A stretch of DNA of 64,000 nt from SIG587 sp045544035. Its GTDB lineage: Bacteria; Bacillota; Clostridia; Oscillospirales; Acutalibacteraceae. The stretch spans positions 62,001 to 126,000 of the forward strand of contig JAZPYE010000016.1 in the NCBI GenBank assembly GCA_045544035.1, read 5' to 3'. Shown piece by piece: positions 9,065 to 17,420 of the stretch (the first letter of the stretch is position 1; every line of letters starts with the position of its first letter). The position numbers and the translations under genes are program-made. The notes under the pieces were generated by a model, which worked only from the letters and a program-made list of their open reading frames with translations, was not told where the DNA came from and made no database searches.

Positions 9065-10147
9065 TTAACCATTTTCCTTTTCAAAATTTGCCATAAACTC
9101 TACGAGTTTTTCTACGCCTTCAACGGGCATTGCGTTGTAAATTGAAGCGCGCATTCCGCCAACCGAGCGGTGACCCTTAAGGTTAACAAAACCTGCCTTT
9201 TTAGCCTCGGCCACAAACTTAGCATCAAGCTCATCGTTGCCAGTTACAAAGGGAACGTTCATAAGTGAACGGTCGGCCTTTTCTACAGTGCCTTTAAACA
9301 TTTTGCTGTTATCAAGGAAATCATAGAGAATTTTAGCCTTCTTCTCATTAATTTCCTTTACCTTTTGGAGGCCGCCAAGCTTCTTAATCCATTTAAGCAC
9401 CAAGCCTGCAACATAAATTGTGTAACAAGGGGGTGTGTTGAACATTGAGCCGTTATCGGCGTGGGTTGCATAGTTAAACATTGTGGGGGTGAAGTCTTTT
9501 GCATTGCCGATTAAATCCTTGCGGATGATAACAATGGTAAGACCTGCGGGAGCAAGGTTTTTCTGAGCGCCTGCATAAAGCACGCCGAACTTTGAAACAT
9601 CAATGGGCTCGGATAAAATGCAGCTGGAAATATCGGCAACAAGAGGAACATCGCCTGTGTCGGGAAGTTCGGTAAAACGGGTGCCGTAAATAGTGTTGTT
9701 CATACAAATATGGAAATAGTCGGCATCGGGAGTGAATGTGGCTTTATCAAGCTTCGGTATGTAAGAATAGGTCTTATCAGCCGAAGAAGCTACAACCTTT
9801 GCTTCACCGTAGCGAGCAGCCTCTTTATAAGCCTTGTTTGCCCACTGACCTGTTACAACGAAATCGGCCTTGCCGCTTTTGTTCATAAGGTTTAAGGGCA
9901 CCATAGCAAACTGTGAGGAAGCGCCGCCCTGCAAAAAGAGCACCTCATAGTTTTCGGGAATGTTCATGATTTCGCGGAGATTTGCCTCGGTTTCCTTAAT
10001 TATGGCATCATATTCCTTTGAACGGTGTGACATTTCCATAACAGACTGACCTGTTGCACCGAATTCGCACATTTCATTTGCGGCGGTCTCCAAAACCTCT
10101 AAGGGCAGCATGGAGGGACCTGCACTAAAATTATAAACTCTTGACAT
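9065..10147 (-). CDS. serC: Phosphoserine aminotransferase
   Basis: 360 residues, normal SerC length. It opens with YNFSAGPSMLP; the GGASSQFA phosphate-binding stretch is near residue 75 and the PLP-lysine region YAGAQKNLAPAG near 190. It converts 3-phosphohydroxypyruvate and glutamate to phosphoserine and 2-oxoglutarate. It is the first gene of the serC-serA operon, behind a consensus promoter. No serB phosphatase is adjacent; the HAD protein at 10335-11018 is separated by a terminator and belongs to another subfamily. Confidence 0.95.
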   Translation of the reverse strand: MSRVYNFSAGPSMLPLEVLETAANEMCEFGATGQSVMEMSHRSKEYDAIIKETEANLREIMNIPENYEVLFLQGGASSQFAMVPLNLMNKSGKADFVVTGQWANKAYKEAARYGEAKVVASSADKTYSYIPKLDKATFTPDADYFHICMNNTIYGTRFTELPDTGDVPLVADISSCILSEPIDVSKFGVLYAGAQKNLAPAGLTIVIIRKDLIGNAKDFTPTMFNYATHADNGSMFNTPPCYTIYVAGLVLKWIKKLGGLQKVKEINEKKAKILYDFLDNSKMFKGTVEKADRSLMNVPFVTGNDELDAKFVAEAKKAGFVNLKGHRSVGGMRASIYNAMPVEGVEKLVEFMANFEKENG

Positions 10148-10181
10148 AATTTATTTCCCCTATCGTGAAAAATTTTATTCC

Positions 10182-10210
10182 ATTATATGCCTCTGCTTTT
10201 CTAATGTCAA
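10182..10210 (-). promoter_or_regulatory. Consensus sigma-A promoter of serC-serA
   Basis: Perfect -35 TTGACA (10205-10210) and perfect -10 TATAAT (10182-10187) with a 17-base spacer, about 35 bases before serC. No riboswitch or T-box fits in the short leader. Confidence 0.85.
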
Positions 10211-10295
10211 CACATTTGTTAAAATATTATCAATGTTTTTTCAAAATTTTTCGTTTTTTATTTAAAGTTTGTTATTTTTTTATCAATATACCTCA

Positions 10296-10326
10296 TAAAA
10301 ACACCCGTCTTTTTATGACGGGTGCC
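10296..10326 (-). terminator. Rho-independent terminator after the HAD hydrolase gene
   Basis: An 8-bp stem CACCCGTC/GACGGGTG (10302-10309 with 10317-10324) is followed by five T on the minus strand. It closes the Nudix-to-HAD operon. Confidence 0.8.
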
Positions 10327-10334
10327 ATTTATCT

Positions 10335-11018
10335 TTATGAATTTTCAAGAATTTCTATAAGCTCGTTAAAGTTTTTAGCCGTATATGTAGGCTCATATAT
10401 TGCCTTCTCCCCCATAGGATTAAACCAAAGGGTGTCAAGACAGCCATTAATGCCACCTAAAATATCGGAGCTCATTGAATCCCCAATAACAATAATTCTT
10501 GATTTATCCTTTTCGGGAATATTTTCAAATACATAATCGAAATATTCCTTTTCGGGCTTTTGGTGGCCGATTGCCTCAGAAACAAAAACGCCCTTTGCAA
10601 AATTTAAAATTCCCGAATTCTTAATTCGCTTTTCCTGGGTTACGGCATTGCCGTTGGTTGTGTAATAAATCTCAAATTTTTTTGATAAGCGTTCTAACAT
10701 ATCGAGAGCTCCATTAAGAGGAAAATGAAAGGTTTTTAAAGCCTCAATATATTCATCTGAGATTTTTTTACTGTTTCCTTCAAGGCCCTTTTCCTTTAAA
10801 AATGCCTTAAAACGGCCCTCGTAAATTTCGCTTTTCTTAATTTCACCCCGCTCAAACATTTTCCAAAAGCGGTCGTTAACACCGCTATAATAAACAATGT
10901 TTTCTTTACTTGCCTCAATGCCGTTGTTTTTCATAACAAGGCTCACGGCCTCCCACTCGCAGCGGGTAAAATCAAGAATGGTGTTATCAACATCAAAAAG
11001 TAAGGTTGTATAGCTCAT
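10335..11018 (-). CDS. HAD-superfamily hydrolase, YjjG/YfnB-type nucleotidase
   Basis: 227 residues. HAD motif I is FDVDNTILDF near residue 8, motif II is YTTNGN near 116 and motif IV is GDSMSSDI near 178. Length and motif spacing fit the YjjG/YfnB group, which dephosphorylates nucleoside monophosphates, including damaged pyrimidine nucleotides. That would suit a co-transcribed Nudix hydrolase in a house-cleaning role (inference). It is the last gene of the Nudix operon. Confidence 0.85.
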   Translation of the reverse strand: MSYTTLLFDVDNTILDFTRCEWEAVSLVMKNNGIEASKENIVYYSGVNDRFWKMFERGEIKKSEIYEGRFKAFLKEKGLEGNSKKISDEYIEALKTFHFPLNGALDMLERLSKKFEIYYTTNGNAVTQEKRIKNSGILNFAKGVFVSEAIGHQKPEKEYFDYVFENIPEKDKSRIIVIGDSMSSDILGGINGCLDTLWFNPMGEKAIYEPTYTAKNFNELIEILENS

Positions 11019-11051
11019 TGTAGTATTTAAAAATATCCTTTATGTATTATT

Positions 11052-11900
11052 TTAAATTCCACTAATTGCAAAGAACGCAGGAATTGCCGAAGCAAGGTTG
11101 GATAGGGCGACAAAAATTATAATGCCGAGAGCCAGCATTCCGCCCGAAGTGCCGCCGCTCAAACTCAATGTGTAAAGGTAATATGGCGTTTCGCCGTGCT
11201 TTTCCCTTTGCTCCTTAATTTTTTCTATGGCGTGTTTTTTATAGATATGCAATGCGAACATTGCAACAACAGCGCCACCCACAAGGGTTTCGGCGGTATC
11301 TAAAATATCGCTTATCAAAGCAAGAACACCCGTGGCCTCGCCGATAGCAGGCTCCCCTTCCTCATCAAAAAACAGTTCGGGGTTTGCAACATCATCAAGG
11401 TTGCCACTGAATATTGATTCAATTGATGAAACAAGGCCCTTTGCAGCCTCTATATTATTATCAAAATTAAGTGCAGTTTGCACGCCTAAAACCAGGGCGC
11501 CTGCAATAACAAAGGCGATTGCTGGCTTGAATATTTTTCTATAAAAAAACCAAATGGCAGTGCCGAAAAAGCCGAGAAATGCCGTTAAAAGAAATACAGG
11601 CCAGCACCAGGAAACCTTAGAGCCTGAATATTCCATTTTTAAAAACTTATCATAAATTTTATCTGAATCCTTGCCAAGGAAGGCCAGCATTTCCCGTTTC
11701 TGGATGCCCTCAATTTCATCGGGCATTCCATTGCCTAAAGCACTATTGCCCTTCTTTTGAGCGGCAGGGTCAAATTGCTCGGGCGTGTTAAAATCTCCGT
11801 TTAATTCTTCCTTTTGAAAGGCAAGTGATGTGCCGCAGTTTTTGCAAAAGTTAAACTGCTCTTCATTTTCGGTTTTGCATTCGGGACAAAACTTTTTCAT
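11052..11900 (-). CDS. Zinc-ribbon, DUF2628-like membrane protein
   Basis: 282 residues. An N-terminal zinc ribbon (CPEC at residue 4 and CKNC at 19) leads, through a polar linker, to a DUF2628-like core. That core opens with a conserved Lys-x-Ser-Trp-x-Trp-Pro stretch before a membrane segment near residue 100; further hydrophobic segments lie near 130-150, 200-220 and 255-280. It shares layout with the neighbour at 11915-12856. Function of DUF2628 proteins is not known. Confidence 0.7.
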   Translation of the reverse strand: MKKFCPECKTENEEQFNFCKNCGTSLAFQKEELNGDFNTPEQFDPAAQKKGNSALGNGMPDEIEGIQKREMLAFLGKDSDKIYDKFLKMEYSGSKVSWCWPVFLLTAFLGFFGTAIWFFYRKIFKPAIAFVIAGALVLGVQTALNFDNNIEAAKGLVSSIESIFSGNLDDVANPELFFDEEGEPAIGEATGVLALISDILDTAETLVGGAVVAMFALHIYKKHAIEKIKEQREKHGETPYYLYTLSLSGGTSGGMLALGIIIFVALSNLASAIPAFFAISGI

Positions 11901-11914
11901 TTTAAAACCACCCT

Positions 11915-12856
11915 TTAAAAAATTTGAGCAATAAACATTATGAGTGAGGGCAAATAGCTAGTTGCTAAAAGGCCCGCAATTAAAAGAAACAGGTTGCTGC
12001 CGCCACGCTTCATTATTTGCTCGTTTTTATCCTCAGCCTCATTTTCTTTAATCTCACGAAGCGTTGACACAGTGTGCTTATAGTAAAGATAATCGCCGAA
12101 AAGCGCAAAGAAAAACCTTGTTGCAAGCTCTAGGCAAGCTGCCACACATGAGAGAATTTTGGCACTAGAGGAAATTGTCAAAAGCTGGCTAAGCATCTGA
12201 GAATAGGTATCTGCTGTAAGCTGACCCTGCCCCGAAAACGCTGAAATAATCGTGTTATACTCCTCGGAAAAGGGAATCATTAAAATGCCTGCTGCAACAA
12301 TAAGCAAAATCGCCAAAATGCCGCTTTTGTACATTTTTCTGTGCAGCGCCCAGCCTTCGGGAAGCAGAAATGCCGCCCAGTTCCAGGAAATTTTGCCGCC
12401 TGCCTTAAATTTTGCAAACTTAGGCATATAACGGTTAGAGGAAGACATAACAAACCTAGCGGCTTCCTTTGCATTAACACCGTCATCAAGCTTAAAATCG
12501 GCTGGCACACCGCCAAGGGGATCAAAGCCTGCGCCACCCATTCCTGCGGCATTTAAATGACCGCAATGGGGGCAGTTTTTATAATTGGCAGGATACTCCT
12601 CATAGCAAAAATAACAGGTAACTGTCTGCTCTGCCTGCTTATTTTCCTCCTGCTTAGGTTGCTCTGTTTCCTCTTTTTTTGTTCTGCTGTATTCCTGCTC
12701 GGTGCCGTGAAGCTCTTGAAGCGCACAGTGACCGATTTTTTGATAGCATTCTCTGTGATGGGTTGCGCCGCACTCGGGGCAAAACACCACATCATCATCT
12801 TCAAAAAGATATGCCTTACAAACGGGACACTGCTGTCCCTTTAAATCAATGCTCAT
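11915..12856 (-). CDS. RING-like finger, zinc-ribbon and DUF2628-like membrane protein
   Basis: 313 residues. Residues 10-45 carry a cross-brace Cys/His pattern (CPVC, CPEC, HHREC) that resembles the prokaryotic RING finger family 1. A second ribbon with CYFC and CPHC lies near residues 80-97. The C-terminal half is DUF2628-like, starting at KISWNW near 154, with several membrane segments. Its start overlaps the Nudix stop by four bases (ATGA). Prokaryotic RING-type fingers are mostly uncharacterised; a ubiquitin-ligase role should not be assumed. Confidence 0.7.
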   Translation of the reverse strand: MSIDLKGQQCPVCKAYLFEDDDVVFCPECGATHHRECYQKIGHCALQELHGTEQEYSRTKKEETEQPKQEENKQAEQTVTCYFCYEEYPANYKNCPHCGHLNAAGMGGAGFDPLGGVPADFKLDDGVNAKEAARFVMSSSNRYMPKFAKFKAGGKISWNWAAFLLPEGWALHRKMYKSGILAILLIVAAGILMIPFSEEYNTIISAFSGQGQLTADTYSQMLSQLLTISSSAKILSCVAACLELATRFFFALFGDYLYYKHTVSTLREIKENEAEDKNEQIMKRGGSNLFLLIAGLLATSYLPSLIMFIAQIF

Positions 12857-13362
12857 TTTGTCATTTCCCTTGCTGTATCCAAAATCAAAGTGAAATAATC
12901 CTTGCCATAGTTATGAAATTTACCCTTTTCAACCATTTCTGAAAAGGTTTTTGTATCAACCCACCGAGCCAAAGCAACCTCACCCTTTTGGAGTGTTAAA
13001 TTTTCAGCGGGGGTATCGCACACGGTAAACCACACATCAACAAGCGAATTGCGGCGCTTAATGCGCTTTATAAAGCGAAGCTCGTTTTCTTCAGCCTTAA
13101 TTCCAAGTTCCTCGGCAAGCTCCCTTTTAGCAGCGCTTATTGAGCTTTCGCCCGAAAATGCCGAACCGCCTGTTGCCGCCCATTCGCCCGGCATAAGCTT
13201 TTTTTCCTTGCTTCGCTTTTGAATGAGAAGTTCGCCCTTTGAAGACACAATCCAGATGTGAACAACCAGGTGATATTCTCCCGGTCGCAAAAAGGTGCGC
13301 CCCCTTACAACCGTTTTACCCGTGGGTGTGCCCTGTGCATTTAATATGTCCCATTTTTCCAT
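12853..13362 (-). CDS. Nudix hydrolase
   Basis: 169 residues from the ATG at 13362. A TTG four codons upstream would extend it, but the GGGTGA ribosome site points to the ATG. The Nudix box is intact near residues 65-87: a Gly, then Glu after five residues, then REL-x-EELG. The N-terminal region (WDILNAQG, RGRTFLRPGEYH) matches the IDI-like Nudix group that includes YfcD. Substrate unknown. It is the first gene of a four-gene operon. Confidence 0.88.
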   Translation of the reverse strand: MEKWDILNAQGTPTGKTVVRGRTFLRPGEYHLVVHIWIVSSKGELLIQKRSKEKKLMPGEWAATGGSAFSGESSISAAKRELAEELGIKAEENELRFIKRIKRRNSLVDVWFTVCDTPAENLTLQKGEVALARWVDTKTFSEMVEKGKFHNYGKDYFTLILDTAREMTK

Positions 13363-13396
13363 ATATTCACCCAATTTAAACTTTTTCTTAAAATTG

Positions 13397-13425
13397 ATTA
13401 TACCAAAACTGCAGCTCTTTTACAA
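13397..13425 (-). promoter_or_regulatory. Sigma-A-type promoter of the Nudix operon
   Basis: -35 TTGTAA (13420-13425) and -10 TATAAT (13397-13402) with a 17-base spacer on the minus strand, divergent from the SRP RNA promoter. Confidence 0.7.
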
Positions 13426-13455
13426 CATTTTTCGAAAAATATTAAGAAAATAGTA

Positions 13456-13484
13456 TTGTAAATAATTTAATATTATTGTATAAT
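13456..13484 (+). promoter_or_regulatory. Sigma-A-type promoter of the SRP RNA
   Basis: -35 TTGTAA (13456-13461), a 17-base spacer and -10 TATAAT (13479-13484). Transcription would start near 13491, exactly where the long RNA stem begins. Confidence 0.75.
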
Positions 13485-13490
13485 ATATTA

Positions 13491-13638
13491 AAACTCGCGT
13501 GATAAGGCGTGCGAATGGGCGGGTCCTGTGCGACGGGAGGCTATGAACCATGTCAGGCGGGGAACCGAGCAGCATTAAGTAGTTTTTCTCGTGCGCCGCA
13601 GTAAATCGGTCCATTCGTACACCTTAATACGTGAGTTT
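13491..13638 (+). ncRNA. ffs: Signal recognition particle RNA (small bacterial type with long basal stem)
   Basis: The core at about 13517-13613 follows the bacterial small SRP RNA: GGTCCTGTGCGACGGGAGG, then GTCAGG, a GGAA tetraloop (13561-13564) and GAGCAGC, which form the Ffh-binding helix 8. Outside the core, 13491-13518 can pair with 13611-13638 in 26 of 28 positions including G-U pairs, giving one ~148-nt hairpin. The gene sits just upstream of dnaX, its typical place in Firmicutes. No terminator separates it from dnaX, so the mature RNA probably needs processing. Confidence 0.92.
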
Positions 13639-13659
13639 CTTAAATTTAAGGAGATTTTT

Positions 13660-15258
13660 ATGGGTTATCAGGCTTTTTATCGTAAATATAGGCCAAGCTC
13701 CTTTGCCGATGTTTTGGGTCAGGAGCATATTACCGATGTTTTACGCCGCCAGCTTGCAGGTGGCAATGTTTTCCATGCCTATCTTTTCACAGGAACAAGA
13801 GGAACGGGTAAAACAACCTGTGCAAAAATTCTTGCAAAGGCAGTAAACTGCCTAAATGCGAAGGATGGCAACCCCTGCGGTGAGTGTGAAGCCTGCCTTA
13901 ACATTGCGGCAGGTGAAGTGACCGACATTGTAGAAATTGATGCCGCTTCAAACAACTCGGTTGATAACATAAGAGATTTGCGTGACAAGGTTAACTTTGC
14001 CCCCTCCTCGGTTAAATACCGTGTGTTTATCATCGATGAGGTGCACATGCTTAGTATCAGTGCCTTTAACGCGCTGCTTAAAACCCTTGAGGAGCCCCCT
14101 GCACACGTTATTTTCATCCTTGCAACAACCGAGGTGCATAAGCTCCCTGCAACCATTCTTTCACGCTGTCAGCGATTTGACTTTAAAAGAATCGAAAACG
14201 ACAAGCTCATTGCACGCATAAATTATGTGTGCCGTGAGGAAGGTCTTAAAATCAGTGAAACCGCCGCATCACTTATTGCCTCTGCGGCAGATGGCGGCAT
14301 GCGTGATGCCCTCTCCCTTTTAGACCTTTGCGCATCAAAGAGCAACGACATAACCGAAGAAATTGTTATGGCGGCCTGTGGTCTTACGGGAAATGAATAC
14401 CTTAACGACCTTGCTTGCCTTTTTAAAAATAGAGATACAAGCGCCGCTTTAGCGCTTATAGACAAGTTGTATTTAAACGGTATTGATATGCTTCGCCTTT
14501 GCAGTGAGCTGACCACATTTTACCGAAATTTAATGATTATTAAAACGGTTAAGACGGGAGAACTCCCCATTGTTTGTTCGGCGGCACAACTTGAGCGCTT
14601 TAAAGAAATTTCCGAGGGCTATGAGCTTAAAGAAATTTTAAGAACCCTTTCCCTGCTTCAGGAAGCAACCGTTAATATGCAAAATTCCGACCGCCGATGC
14701 GAGTTTGAAATGTTTGCAGTTAAGGTTTGCACACCTTGCCTCTCGGCAGATTTTGCCTCCCTTGAGCAAAGAATAAGCGACCTTGAAAAAATGCTTCAGG
14801 GCGGTGTTAAAACGGTAAATGTTGTTACACCAAAGGCCGAAAAGCCCAAAGCAAAGTCCGAGAAAACCGAGAAAAAACCTGTTGATGATGTGCCGGCCGC
14901 TTCACAAAATGAGGAGGCAACCAAAGAGCTTAAAGCAAAACCCACTGCAAACGGTGAGCTTAAGGAGTGGGGCGAAATTATCGAGGTGCTTAAAACCACC
15001 TGTCCCCTTATGGCAGGGGCATTAAGCTCGGGTTCAAGAGCCTTTGTTAAGGATAAATTTCTTCTTATTGACTGCAAAAGTCAACAATTTTTAAACCTTA
15101 TGCGAACCAACGCAACCTATAAAAACCACATTAAAAACGCAATATTTAAGGTGCTTGGTGAAAACTACAGCATAGGCCCCTACAAAGAGGAAAAGGCAAC
15201 CGAAGAGGTTGACCCCCTTTCCGCCCTTGCCGACAAACTTAAGCAATTAGAGATTTAA
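13660..15258 (+). CDS. dnaX: DNA polymerase III subunit gamma/tau
   Basis: 532 residues from the ATG at 13660, which has AAGGAG eight bases upstream; the longer in-frame extension runs back through the SRP RNA and is rejected. AAA+ clamp-loader motifs are present: Walker A GTRGTGKT near residue 43, a four-cysteine zinc site near 60-80, IIDEVHML near 123 and the SRC motif near 165. The C-terminus has a Lys/Ala/Glu-rich linker (~385-440) and a tau-like domain. It loads the sliding clamp and organises the replisome. Confidence 0.96.
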   Translation: MGYQAFYRKYRPSSFADVLGQEHITDVLRRQLAGGNVFHAYLFTGTRGTGKTTCAKILAKAVNCLNAKDGNPCGECEACLNIAAGEVTDIVEIDAASNNSVDNIRDLRDKVNFAPSSVKYRVFIIDEVHMLSISAFNALLKTLEEPPAHVIFILATTEVHKLPATILSRCQRFDFKRIENDKLIARINYVCREEGLKISETAASLIASAADGGMRDALSLLDLCASKSNDITEEIVMAACGLTGNEYLNDLACLFKNRDTSAALALIDKLYLNGIDMLRLCSELTTFYRNLMIIKTVKTGELPIVCSAAQLERFKEISEGYELKEILRTLSLLQEATVNMQNSDRRCEFEMFAVKVCTPCLSADFASLEQRISDLEKMLQGGVKTVNVVTPKAEKPKAKSEKTEKKPVDDVPAASQNEEATKELKAKPTANGELKEWGEIIEVLKTTCPLMAGALSSGSRAFVKDKFLLIDCKSQQFLNLMRTNATYKNHIKNAIFKVLGENYSIGPYKEEKATEEVDPLSALADKLKQLEI

Positions 15259-15274
15259 AGGAGATTTAAAAAAT

Positions 15275-15616
15275 ATGAAGGTAAGAATTCCCAACCAAGG
15301 TGGCGGACAAAATATGAACGCCATGCTTAAACAGGCACAAAAAATGCAGGAGGACATGGCAAATCTGCAAGCCGACCTTGAGCAAAGAGAATTTTCGGGC
15401 TCTGCAGGCGGCGGAACGGTTGAAGCCACCGTCACAGGCAAGCACGAGCTTGTTTCACTTAAAATAAATCCCGATGCAATTGAGGAAGGTGATGCCGAAA
15501 TGCTTGAGGATTTCGTTATGCTTGCCGTTAATGAAGCTATCGGCAAGGCAACAAAAACTCAAGAAGAGGAAATGGGCGCCATTACAAGTGGTCTTAATAT
15601 GCCCGGCTTGTTTTAA
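15275..15616 (+). CDS. YbaB/EbfC family nucleoid-associated protein
   Basis: 113 residues, typical size. The helical MLKQAQKMQEDM stretch and the VEATVTGK strand are hallmarks of this dimeric DNA-binding family. It lies between dnaX and recR, the conserved order in many bacteria, with its own AAAGGAG site over the dnaX stop. Confidence 0.93.
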   Translation: MKVRIPNQGGGQNMNAMLKQAQKMQEDMANLQADLEQREFSGSAGGGTVEATVTGKHELVSLKINPDAIEEGDAEMLEDFVMLAVNEAIGKATKTQEEEMGAITSGLNMPGLF

Positions 15617-15618
15617 TT

Positions 15619-16218
15619 ATGGCTTACAACATTGTTCCGCTGAATGAACTTATAAACCAATTTGAAAGGCTACCGGGAATTGGCAAAAAAACCGCCACCC
15701 GCCTCGCCTTTTCGGTTCTTGCCGCACCCAAAGAGCAGGCACAGCGCTTTGCCGATGCCCTTGTTAATGCAAGGGAGAAAATTCATTTTTGCGCCTGCTG
15801 TCAGTCTTTTACCGACCTTGAAATCTGCCCAATTTGTGCAGATGAGGCAAGGGATAGAAGCGTTATTTGCGTTGTAAGCGAGGCAAAGGATGTTTTGGCA
15901 TTTGAAAGGACAAGGGAATATAACGGCTTATATCATGTGCTTCACGGGGTTTTATCCCCCCTTGATGGCATCACGGCTGAGCAACTTAAAATCAAAGAGC
16001 TTATGAGCCGCCTTGCCGATGGCACCGTAAAGGAAGTTATTATGGCCACCAACCCCACCGTTGAGGGTGAGGCAACCTCAAGTTATCTTTCACGCCTTAT
16101 AAAACCAATGGGCATTAAAATCACCCGCCTGGCTTACGGAATTCCTGTTGGCGGTGACCTTGAATATGCCGATGAGGTTACACTTTCAAAAGCCCTTGAG
16201 GGCAGAAATGAGATTTAA
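15619..16218 (+). CDS. recR: Recombination mediator protein RecR
   Basis: 199 residues, normal length. A helix-hairpin-helix (LPGIGKKTATRLA, ~18-30), a four-cysteine zinc finger (CACC and CPIC, ~57-74), a Toprim domain (~80-175) and a C-terminal Walker-like stretch are visible. With RecO and RecF it loads RecA at single-stranded gaps. It starts two bases after ybaB. Confidence 0.97.
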   Translation: MAYNIVPLNELINQFERLPGIGKKTATRLAFSVLAAPKEQAQRFADALVNAREKIHFCACCQSFTDLEICPICADEARDRSVICVVSEAKDVLAFERTREYNGLYHVLHGVLSPLDGITAEQLKIKELMSRLADGTVKEVIMATNPTVEGEATSSYLSRLIKPMGIKITRLAYGIPVGGDLEYADEVTLSKALEGRNEI

Positions 16219-16221
16219 GCT

Positions 16222-16431
16222 ATGACACAGGATAAAATTGATAGAATTAACGCCCTTGCCAGAAAGCAAAAGGCTGAGGGCCTGACCGAGGAAGAAAAGG
16301 CCGAGCAGGCCGTACTCCGCAGGGAATACATTGATTCGTTTAAACGAGACCTTGAAAGACAACTTAATAATATGTCTATCGTTGAGCCTGATGGAACTGT
16401 TAAAAAGGTGGAGAAAAAATGGAAATCGTAA
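16222..16431 (+). CDS. DUF896 (UPF0291) family small protein
   Basis: 69 residues, helical. The signature IDRINALARKQKAEGLT with EEEKAEQ and LRREYIDSF is that of the YnzC/UPF0291 family. In Bacillus a member is in an SOS-regulated operon, but the molecular role is unknown. Its 3' end overlaps the next gene by 13 bases, and it starts three bases after recR, so it is in the dnaX-recR operon. Confidence 0.9.
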   Translation: MTQDKIDRINALARKQKAEGLTEEEKAEQAVLRREYIDSFKRDLERQLNNMSIVEPDGTVKKVEKKWKS

Positions 16432-17369
16432 TTCTTGATGGCGCCACTGTTGCCGCAAACGACCTTAATTTCAGTGTGCTTGAGAAGTTTGGGGATTTAA
16501 CCGTTTATGATTTCACAGCCCCCGAGGAAATTATCGAGCGCTGCCAGAGTGCCGATGCGGTTTTTTGCAACAAGATTGTTTTTACCCGTGAAATTTTTGA
16601 AAAACTTCCAAAACTTCGCTATGTCGGTCTTTTTGCCACAGGCTATAACAATATCGATGTTAAAGCCGCAAATGAACTTGGCATCACGGTGTGCAATGCA
16701 GGCTCCTATTCCACCGATGCCGTGGCACAGCACACCTTTGGATTTATTCTCAATAACTACACCCGCATTGCCGATTATAGCCGCTTTGTTTTATCGGGTG
16801 GTTGGAGTGAGAGCCGTGTGTTCTCCCCTGTTGTTTTCCCCACTGATGAGATAAGGGGCAAAACCCTTGGCATTATTGGCTACGGTAGCATTGGCAAAAA
16901 GGTTGCTGAAATTGCCCGCGTTTTCGGAATGAAGGTTATCGTTCACACAAGAACGGTGCGCGAGGATGGCGAAACAAAATTTGTAAGCCTTGATGAGCTT
17001 TTAAGCTCCAGTGATATTATTTCCCTCCATTGCCCACTAACGGCCGAAAACACAGGAATGTTTAACGCCGAAGCCTTCGCAAAGTGCAAGGATGGCGCCT
17101 ACTTTATAAACACCGCCCGTGGCGGACTAGTTAATGAGCAGGCTCTTTTTGATGCACTCGAAACAGGCAAGCTTTCGGGCGCGGCAGTTGATGTTATCTG
17201 CACCGAACCCATGCCTAAGGACTGTGTTTTACTAAAAGCTAAAAACATAACTATAACCCCACATTCCGCCTGGACCCCCTTAGCAACCCGAAACAGGGTG
17301 CTGGAAATTGCCCGCCAAAACTACGAGGCATTTTTAAGCGGAAGCCCACAGAATGTTGTGTCTAAATAA
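16419..17369 (+). CDS. D-isomer-specific 2-hydroxyacid dehydrogenase (glycerate dehydrogenase-like)
   Basis: 316 residues. NAD-binding motif GYGSIGKK near residue 152, NTARGGLVNE with the catalytic Arg near 230 and HSAW with the catalytic His near 285. Length and the YATGYNNID-type region near 70 fit the HprA/GyaR-like group that reduces hydroxypyruvate or related 2-keto acids. There is no ACT domain, unlike SerA. It ends the dnaX operon; the link to recombination genes is probably positional only. Confidence 0.88.
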   Translation: MEIVILDGATVAANDLNFSVLEKFGDLTVYDFTAPEEIIERCQSADAVFCNKIVFTREIFEKLPKLRYVGLFATGYNNIDVKAANELGITVCNAGSYSTDAVAQHTFGFILNNYTRIADYSRFVLSGGWSESRVFSPVVFPTDEIRGKTLGIIGYGSIGKKVAEIARVFGMKVIVHTRTVREDGETKFVSLDELLSSSDIISLHCPLTAENTGMFNAEAFAKCKDGAYFINTARGGLVNEQALFDALETGKLSGAAVDVICTEPMPKDCVLLKAKNITITPHSAWTPLATRNRVLEIARQNYEAFLSGSPQNVVSK

Positions 17370-17385
17370 AAATTAAAAAAACAAA

Positions 17386-17420
17386 AAACTACTCCGAACA
17401 AATGTCGGAGTAGTTTTTTT
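17386..17420. terminator. Bidirectional rho-independent terminator between converging operons
   Basis: A 12-bp stem AAACTACTCCGA and its complement (17386-17397 with 17405-17416) has a seven-base loop. It is flanked by a T run on the plus strand and an A run on the other side, so it can serve both the dnaX operon and the minus-strand polysaccharide operon. Confidence 0.88.

Noticed and set aside
10335..11018. HAD protein as phosphoserine phosphatase (serB) completing serC-serA
   Set aside because: It is in a different transcription unit, ended by a terminator before the serC promoter, and its motif spacing fits YjjG/YfnB rather than SerB.
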